A DNA stretch of 64,000 nt from Ostrinia nubilalis (Eukaryota > Arthropoda > Insecta > Lepidoptera > Crambidae), in assembly GCF_963855985.1 (NCBI RefSeq), contig NC_087096.1, positions 10,540,001 to 10,604,000 on the forward strand, given 5' to 3'. Numbering within the stretch: position 1 is the stretch's first letter; each line of letters opens with the position of its first letter. The notes under the pieces were generated by a model, which worked only from the letters and a program-made list of their open reading frames with translations, made no database searches and had not been told where the DNA came from. Made by a program: the position numbers and the translations under genes. Below are positions 12,900-23,474 of the stretch, in pieces.

Positions 12900-13034
12900 A
12901 CCTTGACATTGGCAGCGGGGCGCCACCGTCAATACCGGATCGCTGGTTCCGATTTTTTGCCATGTTGGAAACTATATAGTTGAACGACGGTAGCGCCCCC
13001 TTATCAATGAGTTTGGTGGGACAGTTCAGTTTAG
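12900..13034 (-). repeat. Foldback repeat shared with 21450-21595
   Basis: On the minus strand: CTAAACTGTCCCACCAAACT, GGGGGCGCTACCGTCGTTCA, ATGGCAAAAAATCGGAACCA and GGTGGCGCCCCGCTGCCAAT. About 88% identical to the second copy. It lies directly upstream of the Harbinger frame and may be its own 5' region or a separate MITE. Confidence 0.75.
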
Positions 13035-13210
13035 GCATAGAGTTTAGGTCATCTTTAAGATGTTTTTATATGTCATTGGATTGGAGGGAGGAATGATTGA
13101 TGAAAGTTTACATTAGAGCTATAAAATAATAATTTAGTTATGTAAAGACAGCCTAATATAAGTCCCTCTGTTAAAATTACATAATATATTTACTTTAATG
13201 AAGACATTTA

Positions 13211-14751
13211 TAATATACTAATATTATAAAGCTGAAGAGTTTGTTTGTTTGTTTGTTTGTTTGGTTGAACGCGCTAATCTCAGGAACTACTGGACCGATT
13301 TGAAAAATTATTTTTGTGTTGGATAGCCCGTTAGTTCCTGAAGGCTTTAGGCTATTTATCATCACGCTAAGACCAATAGGAGCGGAGCACCAATCAAGAA
13401 TATTTCAAATCAATGAATTTTTACCTTTTGAGAGCTGATGCTGCGTAAACGGTTAAAGTTTCGCAAAAATCATGTATGACAGGATTGTTCCCCTTTAAAA
13501 GCTCTTTAAAAAAGTCCGCGGTAGCATATGTCTATCTTTTAAGGTTGGCTCATAGTAACCATTTTTATGCAAAAAAAATCTGTTTTAAAATAATGCATTA
13601 TTTGCGAAGGTGTTTTTATAAACATGATATTAATCCTTATCCAAATAAATAAATTATTCACCACAAGTATTTAATTTTAAACATTCTTGCCCTTTACACC
13701 ATTCGATTTCAATAAATATCTTAGGAGATATCCCAGTTTTAAAATCACATCGCAGCAAAATAATGATCAAGTAGGTACTACGCGCGCTACTGATGGATCA
13801 ATGCACAGCCTAAACCGCTGATCGTAAAGACCTGAAACTTGGACGGTGTGTTCTTTGTATGACGTAAGCATCTGATAAGAAAGGATTTTCCAAAATTCTA
13901 CCCCTAAGGAGGTAAAAAGGAGGGGCAAAGTTTGTATGAAATAACGAGATTCCTTCGTCCAATCTACTTAAAATTTTGCATAAGCATTCTATAACAGAAT
14001 TAATGGAAGACGTGTTTCGTATTTTAGTGAAATGCACCCCCTAACTATGTTAAAAAGGGGTAGAAAGTTATTTTAGTGGTGATTTGCTTCAAAGTTGATA
14101 TTAATTACTCATTAGTGCATTTTTTTACAATCATGACGTCATGTTAACGACTACCATACTCTAGGGGCCTCCACTTAACCTCGGAGTGGGTGCCCGCTGC
14201 GTGCGCTCGCCCAACAATGCATAGTAATGCATGAAAGTCATGCCGCGGGCACCTGCTTGCGCTGTATACATAAACTCATTTTCGCGCGAGAGTTTTGGCG
14301 GAGGCCCTTGAGGTAGTGGGAGTAGTCTTGAGGAAAAGCTCCTTCTCCCACGGCCAGTGGCATGCTGGAAGCTTGGTGATTCTAGCACCCGTAGGAAAAT
14401 ATAAAAAAAAAGTTTACCAATAATACTGCGGTAGGTGTAGTTTTCGATTTCGTTGTAAAAAAATAATACCACCGAGTAACTTTCACCGGATCAAAGGCCG
14501 AGCTGCATATTCATAAAATATAAGAAAAAAATATTTTCATGTTTATTTAACCTGATTTTTATATTTTAAAAGTATTTAAACATTTAGATAATAACGTTAA
14601 AACATTTAAAAATAATCGTATGAGAACGTTTTCGACTTCTCCACGGACGAAGTCGCGGGCAAAAGCTATTTGTAAAATAATTAGACTAAATTATTAAAAG
14701 TGCCTACCCAAAGTCATTATTCCACGCGGACGAAGTCGCGGGCACAGCTAG
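13211..14751 (+). mobile_element. 1.5-kb Helitron, second subfamily
   Basis: Starts ATACTAATATTATAAAGCTG with a (TTTG)n tract and ends TCCACGCGGACGAAGTCGCG, GGCACAG, CTAG|T. A near-copy of the 3' end (CCACGGACGAAGTCGCGGGC) stands 90 bp earlier at 14641-14665. No Rep/helicase frame is present; ORFs inside (13810-14037, 14161-14472) are not recognised. Confidence 0.75.
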
Positions 14752-15240
14752 TTTAATAAATAACACTGTGATTAAATCTGGATTTATCTGTAATTTACTA
14801 TAAAGTGAATTTTAAAAACAAACTAATACAAAAACCATAAAGAAAATCGTATCATTTTCGGTCTTATTTAAAACATTACACTAATTGTCAAAAATGACAA
14901 ATAAAAAAAACTATACGAATTCGAGCTAATTATTTTCATTGTAAATGGTTAAATCTTTAAATGGTTTTCAGATTATGCACCAAATCAAATGAACACAGTA
15001 AATAATGACAATAATTTAATCTAGGTGGAGAGATGTGGGTGTGCGAGGGAAGGGGTCAATCTTAATGTTAGATTTTATCAAATACTCAATACTCAATACG
15101 TTTATTGCTTCCATAATAGTAATATAGGTGTTACAATGTGATAATACAGTTAAAAACTGTTGTAAAGCCTTTGAAAATGACGAAAAGAGATATTAGCCCA
15201 GACCAACATTTATCGTGCCTTTCTAAGCATGGGTTATAAT
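14752..15240. other. No feature recognised
   Basis: AT-rich spacer between two Helitrons. Confidence 0.4.
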
Positions 15241-15247
15241 ACTTATA

Positions 15248-15450
15248 CTAGCTTTCCGCCCGCGGCTTCGCCCGCGTGGAATTTTGTCTGTCACCGAAAT
15301 ACATTACCGTGCGCGTCCCTGTTTCAAAAACCGGGATAAAAACTATCTATGTCCTTTCCCGGGAGTTAAACTATCTCTATGCCAAATTTCATTAAAATCG
15401 GTTGAAAGCAAGACAGACAGATTCCTTTTGCATTTATAATATTGGTATGG
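15248..15450 (-). mobile_element. Non-autonomous Helitron
   Basis: ACTAGCTTTCCGCCCGCGGC and TTCGCCCGCGTGGAATTTTG give the 3' end in reverse; CATTTATAATATTGGTATGG the diverged 5' end. Same subfamily as 2577-2803, with part of the middle deleted. Confidence 0.88.
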
Positions 15451-15544
15451 GTAGTATAAATTTATAGCAGTAAAACTAAGACACAAATCATTTTAGGCAC
15501 TCTTACACAATTACGACAGCTTCTAGCTGCAACTGATTTCTACA

Positions 15545-15855
15545 TACACACATACACGGTACTGCTCGAGCAGTTGTGACTACTTCGGCACGGTGAAATT
15601 TCAGTTGCCAGGTATATTTTATACTGACTGCTCGAGCAAATATTACAAAGTAGCAGTGGTTCCTCTTCCTCAAAATCAATGTTGCTACTGATTTGAATGA
15701 AAATGAAATTGTGACCTGTTGAGCAGTTTCACTACCAACTACTCCAGCAGTTACCTATCAATGGTAGATTCAAGCTGTTGACTGGCTGCAAAAGCGGTCC
15801 GTGCCTTTATGTTGACCACTGGCTAATTGCTCGAACTGTCCGTGTATGGCGGGCC
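15545..15855. mobile_element. TIR element rich in GAGCAGTTG/CTCGAGCA motifs
   Basis: CATACACGGTACTGCTCGAG near 15549 is mirrored by ATTGCTCGAACTGTCCGTGT near 15828. Several internal copies of CTCGAGCA, GAGCAGTT and CCAGCAGTT occur in both orientations. No clean target duplication was found. Confidence 0.6.
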
Positions 15856-15947
15856 CAAACAGACTAATTTTTGCGCATGATAATTTATTATATGAAAGTT
15901 CTGTAGCTCTACCATAAGTTTAACCTTAGATACCAAGTGCGTACAAA

Positions 15948-15990
15948 ATGTATGGCAGATTGCACAGCGCCCCTAGCGGTGAACGGCAGA
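15948..15990 (-). repeat. Fragment related to the MITE at 30965-31325
   Basis: AATGTATGGCAGATTGCACA and GCGCCCCTAGCGG are the inverted equivalent of the core at 31131-31165. The hAT-like element at 16020 is inserted just beside it. Confidence 0.6.
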
Positions 15991-16019
15991 AGTTTGTGTA
16001 AGTTACAGTTAGTAGCAGC

Positions 16020-16734
16020 TAGAGATGGGTTTCCACCCGGGTAAAAACCCACATGAGGGTAAAAACCCAATAAAAACCCGTTTCATTCCACCCGTGGGTG
16101 TTTACACCGGGTGAAAACAAATAATTTTATAATTATTTTAATTGGTATCTTTTCTTTATTTTTATTGAATTTTTCTCATTTAAGTTTATTGGTTAATAAG
16201 TAATAAGTCAAATTTAACAGTAATATGCATTTATATCGTGGCCAAATCGTGAAATTGATCACGTTATGATGATGTGACCAATTATTTTATAAAATGGTGT
16301 TATTTCAAGAATCGTTGAACCGATTTAGAAGAAATTTAGTAGGAACACAATAATTTGTGATCATGGCAAGGACATGGAGGGGGGGGGGGATGCCAAAGAT
16401 GCCAAACTCTCTCTCTTTGATGACATTACGGTATAAAGTTACAAATAACAACACCAACTACAAAGTGCTTCTGCTTAAAAACTTGAAATCAAACCGCCCT
16501 TCCGCCACTGTAACGCATTGTAACGTTTTTCAAGACCTCCTCTCCCCCCAGATTGCATTACGTAACACTAGAATGCCTCCTTAGCAACAAATACCACTTC
16601 TCACTTTAAAAAAACGCTATTTTTGTTTTCACCCACCAGAATGGGTGATAATGGGTAAAAACCGGGTTTTTACCCAAATCACCCAGTTTTAACCCAATCG
16701 GGTGAAATGGGTTTTTACCCACTACCCATCTCTA
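16020..16734. mobile_element. hAT-like non-autonomous element, GGGTAAAAACCC type
   Basis: TIR TAGAGATGGGT at both ends, exact 8-bp duplication GTAGCAGC (16012-16019, 16735-16742). Subterminal zones are built of GGGTAAAAACCC, CACCCGGGT and GGGTGAAA in both orientations; the centre is AT-rich with no transposase. A run of ten G lies near 16380. Confidence 0.92.
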
Positions 16735-16742
16735 GTAGCAGC

Positions 16743-18370
16743 TAGTGGTAAAGTTTTTTTGCAGTTTTACAAAACACTCCATCCACTATGTCATCCACTC
16801 CATCCAGTAGGTACCTATCCATATTTCTGCTTACAAATCCAGACATAAGTGTAATAAGTTATATTATGGTAAATTTATGTTCAAATTTAAGCAAAAAGCA
16901 TTCTGTGTTTATAAAATATGTTTATTTGCACCTAGTTTATCAATCACCATGTTATTTCCATGCTTTCTATCCAGTCGACTGCTCTAACGACAAGGGTGGG
17001 CAGTCGTTGAGATGACAGCGCGAAAATCGTCGGCATCCACTAATTATGACCCTTATGTACCACTATATTGACAAAGTTCTCCGTCTTCGTACGCGATATT
17101 GGAAATTTGGCATCTACCATCGGCTGATCTGACATTAGGCGTAGTCTGGCTTTGATATTCAATTTTCAACTGTATTACCTTGACAATCAGTTCAAAATTG
17201 ATTACTAGAAAATTATTTGACAGACGATTTCTACTCTCGACAAATGCATTTGAATTAGCCCACAGGGCTGTTTCTTTCGCCATTCATATCCGACAATCAG
17301 TGGTGGTTTTAAATTGTATCACGGCACGCTTGGTCATTGAAACACGCTATGTTCTTGGAAAATCGATACAAATTAGACACATTAGCTCTACATTATAAGT
17401 CGTCGTGACGTCTTTTAAGGAGTTCTACAGTCCAATGCTTTCTTTCATTTTGAATGCTTTTGAAATTATCAAATACCCATAATAAATAAACATAAGACAA
17501 AAGAACAACTTAAAACATGACTGGCTCAGGTGGGATTCGAAGCCTCGAGAAGAATCGAAGAAGTTCAAGTTCCGAGCCTTAATTTTTTTCTTTACTAAAG
17601 TATTAATATAAATAGGTATTTTAATTATCCTCATAACACTGGTGTCAAATGACGAGCACAAAATCATGTAAATTATGGCGCATATTGTTCGAACAAAAGA
17701 AATAATAATGATTCGTTCGTGCGTACACAATAAACAAAACAAGAAATGTAACCAAGGCAATTTTTTACCTAAACTACTCAATTGTAACTTCCCATCGTTC
17801 ATAAAAACAGTATTTACTTGATAGTTTTTGTTTCCTTTCATTGAAATAACTAAGCAATGCCTAAATAGGTAGATAAAGAAAAAAATTTTAAAAGAAAAGC
17901 GATGAACTCACGTTTTTAGACGCGAGTAAATTACAATAATATGAAATAATGAGTTACAGTGAGCAGACAGTGTCAGTCTACACATTTTTGTTGAAAAATC
18001 GCCCTTATTACGAGTATATAAGGTGCTACAATATCCAGCTTGACGTGCCGTCGTCTCCTACATGTTTTGTAGTGTAATTGGAGAATAATGATTGTCTGTT
18101 TCAGTTTCACGCTTCACGGTGGCGGCGTTTAGCGCGGGCTTAGTAATTGAGAGACAACGCTCTAGCGCTGGTGACGCCAAATAGGTGTGCAAGGCTGTCT
18201 CTCCATGACGAATATGAACTGATCAGATTGGTAGGCAAAGGTGTCGATGATAGGTTTATTGTATTTCATCTGGGTTTTAACGCCCACGCCAACCAGGCAA
18301 TGGTTCGTATTGTTACATTTAGGCCACATAATATACCACAAAAAACTTTTACGCGCAGCTCTATTATTTT
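16743..18370. other. No gene recognised
   Basis: Contains a 138-codon minus-strand ORF (17425-17841) of very AT-rich, Ile/Phe-heavy composition and a plus-strand ORF at 18147-18377; neither is recognised. At 17530-17560 the minus strand has a tRNA-like GCTTCGAATCCCACC, without a tRNA fold. Confidence 0.35.
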
Positions 18371-18373
18371 AAA

Positions 18374-18567
18374 CTAGCTTTTGCCCGCGGCTTCACCCGC
18401 GTGAAATTTCGTTGGCCACAGATCGTCATAATTTATAGCCTATATGTTATTCTGGGTTATAAACAATAATACTGTAAAGTTTCATCCAAATCCGTTCAGT
18501 AGTTTTTGCGTGAAAGAATAACAAACATCCAGACATCCAAACTTTCGCATTTATAATATTAGTAGGA
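18374..18567 (-). mobile_element. Non-autonomous Helitron, third subfamily
   Basis: CTAGCTTTTGCCCGCGGCTT and CACCCGCGTGAAATTTCG at the 3' end; AAATCCGTTCAGTAGTTTTT in the middle; ACTTTCGCATTTATAATATT and AGTAGGA|T at the 5' end. Exact A|T insertion context. Sister of 30236-30631 and 12103-12301. Confidence 0.93.
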
Positions 18568-18721
18568 TTTAAAACGAATTTTCCTCCACTAAAGCTGAAA
18601 TTAAGTGAGTTATCTGAAATAAGCAACCATGAGGTAGCCTAAATTGTGCCTATCAATTTTGTATTCCATTTATTTATCAGTTTTAACAGGTAAGTATAAT
18701 GCTGACAAACTTGACATTTAC

Positions 18722-18816
18722 TGGTTGGATTTTTATTGGCGGTCAATCTGTAGATCCTGGCACGCAGGAGTTGTAGCAGTGGGAACGAGAGCTGAGAATA
18801 GTCCTGTAAAGGTGTA
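18722..18816 (-). repeat. Uncharacterised repeat, copy C
   Basis: GGTTGGATTTTTATTGGCGG, AGATCCTGGCACGCAGGAGT and GTGGGAACGAGAG; reverse-orientation copy of 2926-3006, and the fullest one at its GGTTGG end. Confidence 0.75.
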
Positions 18817-21445
18817 ATGCTAGCTACAGCTGGCAGTTAAAAATGTTAATACACTCATTTCTAAACAAAATAATATTTATAATCTACGCGTGTGTCATCT
18901 TCTCTGCGTAATAATGTAGGGCTGTGATCATCGATATTTAATAACCTTAGTTCACTCGTGAATGTAAATTGTAAAGCTACACGAGACATCCGCATTATCG
19001 TAATAAACCTGTCGCACAATAACGATAATATCTACAAATTATTCAGTCAAGATCACACGCAAGTACTGCGACTACAAATATGTATATTAGCCGTTAATAA
19101 AACCAAGGCAAGCCTACTTTAGCATGCAGCAGTTAAGTAGGAATTGATCTTGAAACTACTTAGATTTTCTCATCATGGCCGCTTTTCTTTTCCTGAACAA
19201 TTAATTAAGTTTTCATCAACTTGATCATGATTAGATTTTAAATTATCAATGTTTGTTTAATAACAAATTACTCACTAAAATGAAAAGTAATAAAAACAAA
19301 GTAAGTAAACTACTAACAACTTTAAGTAATTAATTAGGTGATGAAAATGGACTACTTCTAAACCATAGTTATAAGTACATGATACTGGTAAATAATATAC
19401 TTACTTATGTACATAGATAAAAGTAGTTGAACTTGTATAGCCTGTCTGGAAGGCTCTACCTGTAAACCTATATGTACTTACCTAAGTGATTAATGTAACC
19501 AAACTACCAATAATGGTCTTGTGTGCAGAACTAAAATATACTCGTAAGTACATTATATTCGTCGAAACGACTCGTAATGGTCTTAAACCAAATATTGATT
19601 TTTAAGTGAGATTACTATAACCTTCAGGCACAATTTACAACTTGAAAAGTTATTGTAGTATCATACACAAACACAATTATCGATTGAAACATCCTTTTAG
19701 TCATGGGTATGGGTTTAACTGATTAAAGATAACAACATCCGAACAGGTAGAGTTTATTTTTCAATTACTTAATGTAATGTACAAATTACGCCTACGACTC
19801 TACAGTCTACGTATTAGGTAATTGAATTATTTATAGCACTAAGATATTCTGATCGACTCTACCCAAGTTCGTTAGTTTCACCCAAATGACGGCCACTGGC
19901 TGGACAAAGGCCTCCTTCAAGTATTTCCATACATCTTACCTAAGTTATCTTACGTGGAATATTTTTTATAACGCCTTCTTGCTGGTCTATTGATTCCGCG
20001 ATTCTATGTTTGATATACTAAGTACAAAATCATATTATTGGAAATTTGTTCTTTAATTGTTCGGACATTAATGACTTGAGTGCTACTTCTGCTGCTGCCA
20101 GAAAAGATTATGTTCAGTTCTTTACATAACACTGAAAGCTATTCGGTACCAATAACGTACCTAGACACTGCCCGTTGTGGATAGCCTATTATTCCATGGG
20201 ATAGCCTCATTTGCCACAATCCGCACTATGGAAGAGGAAGAGAATATTGAAAAAATAATTTAATTAATATGTTTTCCATATTACTTGTCGTAATAAATTC
20301 GTGGTTCTCTACGTGACTCTCATTTAGTTTTGTGATGCAAATTGACTTCAAAGGATGCCATATTAGCACAGGTGGCCTAGAGAAACCATTTTAAGGTGAC
20401 CCGCCGTTAATATAGTATTCCTTTGTCCTTAAAGAAAGTGTAAGAAAAATATGATATTAAATGTCGATGATTAATAAAATGATGATGCCGTCTTTATGAG
20501 TCAAAAATGTATTTATTTGGAACTGACTCTGAATTAGGCTGAATCGCATCTGATGAGATCTAAAAATACTCATTAAATAATGAATTTTGATGGTTTGAAG
20601 TTACACCCAATTTGTAGAAGCGCGACAAGAAGAAGAATAATGGAAGAAAATTACATTTTCTTACACTCCCAATCTACATTTAAGACTACATTTTCATTAC
20701 AAAATATCGCCTAATTACAGATGTAAAAGATGTCAGTGTTTTTTTGGATGTGCCATATCATCTTTTCGTTATGTAATCACTAGTTGCACTAGTTCAGTGG
20801 CACACCCAACATTAACAGAATTGTAGAGTCGCCGTAAACGGAAATAACAATTAATCACACTCATTAAATTAGGCCGGCTCTGATGGCAGGCCTTGAATCG
20901 CATCAAAAAATTATCAAAACAGTACGAATAGATAAGCTACTAATGAAAAAAGATAATATGAACTTGATTGCAAAGTTCATAATTAATCATTGCAAATATT
21001 TTCATATTTTATTTCATAATGGGGAAAGGATGTAGAGAACAGGCACTTAAAATGATAAAACATCACAACTAAAGTGTGTTTGTCACCTATTTATTAGTAT
21101 TATATTTAAAAGCTGTTTAAATATTAAACATTTTAACCATTTTCTCGGTATGTATGTAGATGTATATTACTTGTAATTATTATTCGCACTTTGAAAGGAA
21201 CCTATTTGCAATTAAAATTTTCTATTACCCACTAAATTAATTTATTGTTATATCTAACACCTGTATCCTATTGTAATAAGACATCCTAAAATACTTATGT
21301 AAATTGACTGTTTTAAATGTAAGAATATGTTTGGTCACAATGCAGCAATGATCATGACGGTGTGTGAGGTCCAACTGATAGAGCCGTGTATAACCTTAAT
21401 CGTGACGTCTTTCTGTCGGGTGCATCCCCTGTCTGTATAGATGAC
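18817..21445. other. No gene recognised; one LINE end
   Basis: AT-rich. The only item recognised is the LINE 3' end fragment at 19874-19930 (listed). No ORF of note. Confidence 0.4.
19874..19930 (-). mobile_element. LINE 3' end fragment
   Basis: TAGTTTCACCCAAATGACGG, CCACTGGCTGGACAAAGGCC and TCCTTCAAG: degraded relative of 4231-4292, same orientation. Confidence 0.7.
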
Positions 21446-21449
21446 CCAC

Positions 21450-21595
21450 GCTGAACTGTCCCGCCAAACTCAATGACAGGGGGGCGCTACCATCGTTCAA
21501 CTTTATGGTTTCCAACATGGCAAAAATCGGAACCAGCGATTCGGTATTGACGGTGGCGCCCCGCTGTCAATGTCATCGATAGGACAGTTCAGTAT
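21450..21595 (+). mobile_element. Small foldback MITE shared with 12900-13034
   Basis: Ends CTGAACTGTCC and GGACAGTTCAG; the inner arms ATGACAGGGGGGCGCTACC and GGTGGCGCCCCGCTGTCAAT are also inverted copies. The middle holds ATGGCAAAAATCGGAACCAG. No target duplication is clear. Confidence 0.75.
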
Positions 21596-21799
21596 TTTGG
21601 AACTATTGGCTCTGTGCACGATTACAGCGCCAACTAGCGTCCACAACTTTGAGGGCTCTGTCACATTGACATTTAGGTCGTATATTTGTGAAAAAATATC
21701 GAAATGAAAAAATAACAAATATTTTCGACTAATAAATTGTTGTGATACCACGATTTGGGTGGAAAAAAGGTTTTGAAATCATTTTGGTCATTCAAATCA

Positions 21800-22245
21800 A
21801 ATGAGGTAAGTCCAAAAAATGTGTTTAATTTTGATTGTGTCAGGGTTTGTTTACTTCATTTATAGTTGTAGTTTTACAGTAAAACAAAAAGAAAAAGCTA
21901 CTTTAACGGTTTCATTATATAACAGTAAATATATTTAAATGTTCCTGTATTGCTAGTAATAAATTAAATATCGTTTTCAGATCGAAATGAGTATTGTTTT
22001 GAAGACCGGGTTTGTGAGTGTTACAATATCAAATTCCAACCACAAACCGTATTTAAAGGAAAGTTGTTGGTATTGGCTGGACAAGTCCGAGATGTAGAAG
22101 AATTCAGAACAAAACAAGGGCAGAGTTCAATAATTCACGCTCTCATCATAAGGCAAACATCTGTGCACAACAACTACTGTGACTCATTTTTGTACTACCA
22201 CGTTGTATAGTCTAGTTATTTCCAAATTGTAAACGGCTATTAAAC
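21800..22245 (+). other. Gene-like unit: donor, acceptor, 70-codon open frame, poly(A) signal
   Basis: AATGAG|GTAAGT at 21800-21811 and TTTTCAG| at 21974-21980 would splice out 174 bp. The downstream exon is open for about 72 codons, with CFEDRVCECYNIKFQPQTVF, KGKLLVLAGQVRDVEEFRTK, HALIIRQTSVHNNYC and a TAG, and ATTAAA at about 22239. There is no ATG in that frame, and a TGA stands directly before the junction. It may be the last exon of a decayed gene or transposon. No family recognised. Confidence 0.35.
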
Positions 22246-22681
22246 CAGCCCTATCGAAATACAGTCCACTCTTTTATTTAAGTTCCCAGTAGGACCCTTT
22301 TCATGCGATTAATTAATGATATAAAAATGTATTATGTAGAATCGCTTTGCCATTGACAGATACATCTGATGGCAGAGCTTACATTATTTCTACTTTTGAC
22401 CACCATGAGCGCTGCGATAGATTATGTTACCCCCACCTAGTACTTCGCACCCAGCGAATAGTCGTGTACCTACATAAGCTGACATAATTAATTACCTACT
22501 TATGTCACTAATGTCAGATTTTATATGCCGCATACTCCCTCGATGACACGTGCCTCATTCACACCCAAACATGACATGCCCTCCAGGGAATTACATTATC
22601 TGAAAATCAGCAAACTTAATTATTAAGACTACCTTGATGAAACTGGGAAATACCACAAGGAAAATACACCATAGTTAGAGG

Positions 22682-23466
22682 TAGAGATGAAACGGATAGT
22701 TGTTTGGCCGGATACCGGATACCGGATATCCGGCCAGCTGCTAGGCCGGATAGCCGGATATCCGGCGGCCGGATAGTTGATCCATTGTCTCGTTACATGT
22801 CGTGACGAGTATAGCGCCGCACAGGTGCTACGAACGCGACCAGTGGGTCTAGTAGTAGACTAGACTAGTCACACTTTTAAAAAATCGAATCCGTCCGAAT
22901 AGAATGTCAGATTTATGCCCGTTTTGACCATCAATCCCTAAGTTTCAAGTGACCCCTATGGTAACACATAATATGAATTTTGTTGGTATAGGGGTCACTT
23001 AAAAATTAGGGATTGATGGTGAAAACGGGCATTAGCCACTTGTCTAGGGGGCAGATCAATTAAATTTCGGTTGCAATCGTGAGTGTGTGATTGAATAGAG
23101 AAAATTTAATTAGTTGCATCATGTCATCAACCCATCAGGGAAAAAAAATCGCCTAGTTTATTTGGCAATATTTCGACATTAACAGATATTTACTATTTAT
23201 GTATTCGTCATTAGAGTGAATAGCCCAGAAAAAGAAATTAGTTTTGAAAGGCCTGTTTAAGGCTTTTTTGTAATTTTTTGAACTTTAAATAAAAGCCATC
23301 ATTTTTATAAGCCATTTTATTGATATTTACCTCAAAGATTAATGTATTTCATTTTATTAATAGGAAATTGTCGTAGTTTTTTTAATATCCGGTATCCGGC
23401 CGGATAGTAAATTTAGGCCGGATATCCGGCCTACCGGATAGTTACCGGATATCCGTTTCATCTCTA
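22682..23466. mobile_element. hAT-like non-autonomous element, CCGGATATCCGG type
   Basis: TIR TAGAGATGAAACGGATA (17 bp) at both ends and exact 8-bp duplication GTTAGAGG (22674-22681, 23467-23474). Each subterminal zone (about 100 bp left, 80 bp right) is a string of CCGGATA/TATCCGG units. The centre is AT-rich and holds the MITE at 22916-23031. No transposase. Confidence 0.93.
22916..23031. mobile_element. 116-bp foldback MITE with TTA duplication, nested in the hAT-like element
   Basis: Arms TGCCCGTTTTGACCATCAAT..CCTAA and GTGACCCCTAT, with the complement on the right ending CGGGCA. Flanked by TTA at 22913-22915 and 23032-23034, the target size of PIF/Harbinger elements. It inserted after the host element. 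Confidence 0.9.
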
Positions 23467-23474
23467 GTTAGAGG

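Noticed and set aside
17530..17560. Possible tRNA gene on the minus strand
   Set aside because: Only a T-loop-like GCTTCGAATCCC is present; the T stem does not pair and no acceptor, D or anticodon arm is found.
17425..17841. 138-codon minus-strand ORF
   Set aside because: Very AT-driven composition (Ile, Phe, Lys runs), crosses a tRNA-like repeat scrap, no splice context and no family.
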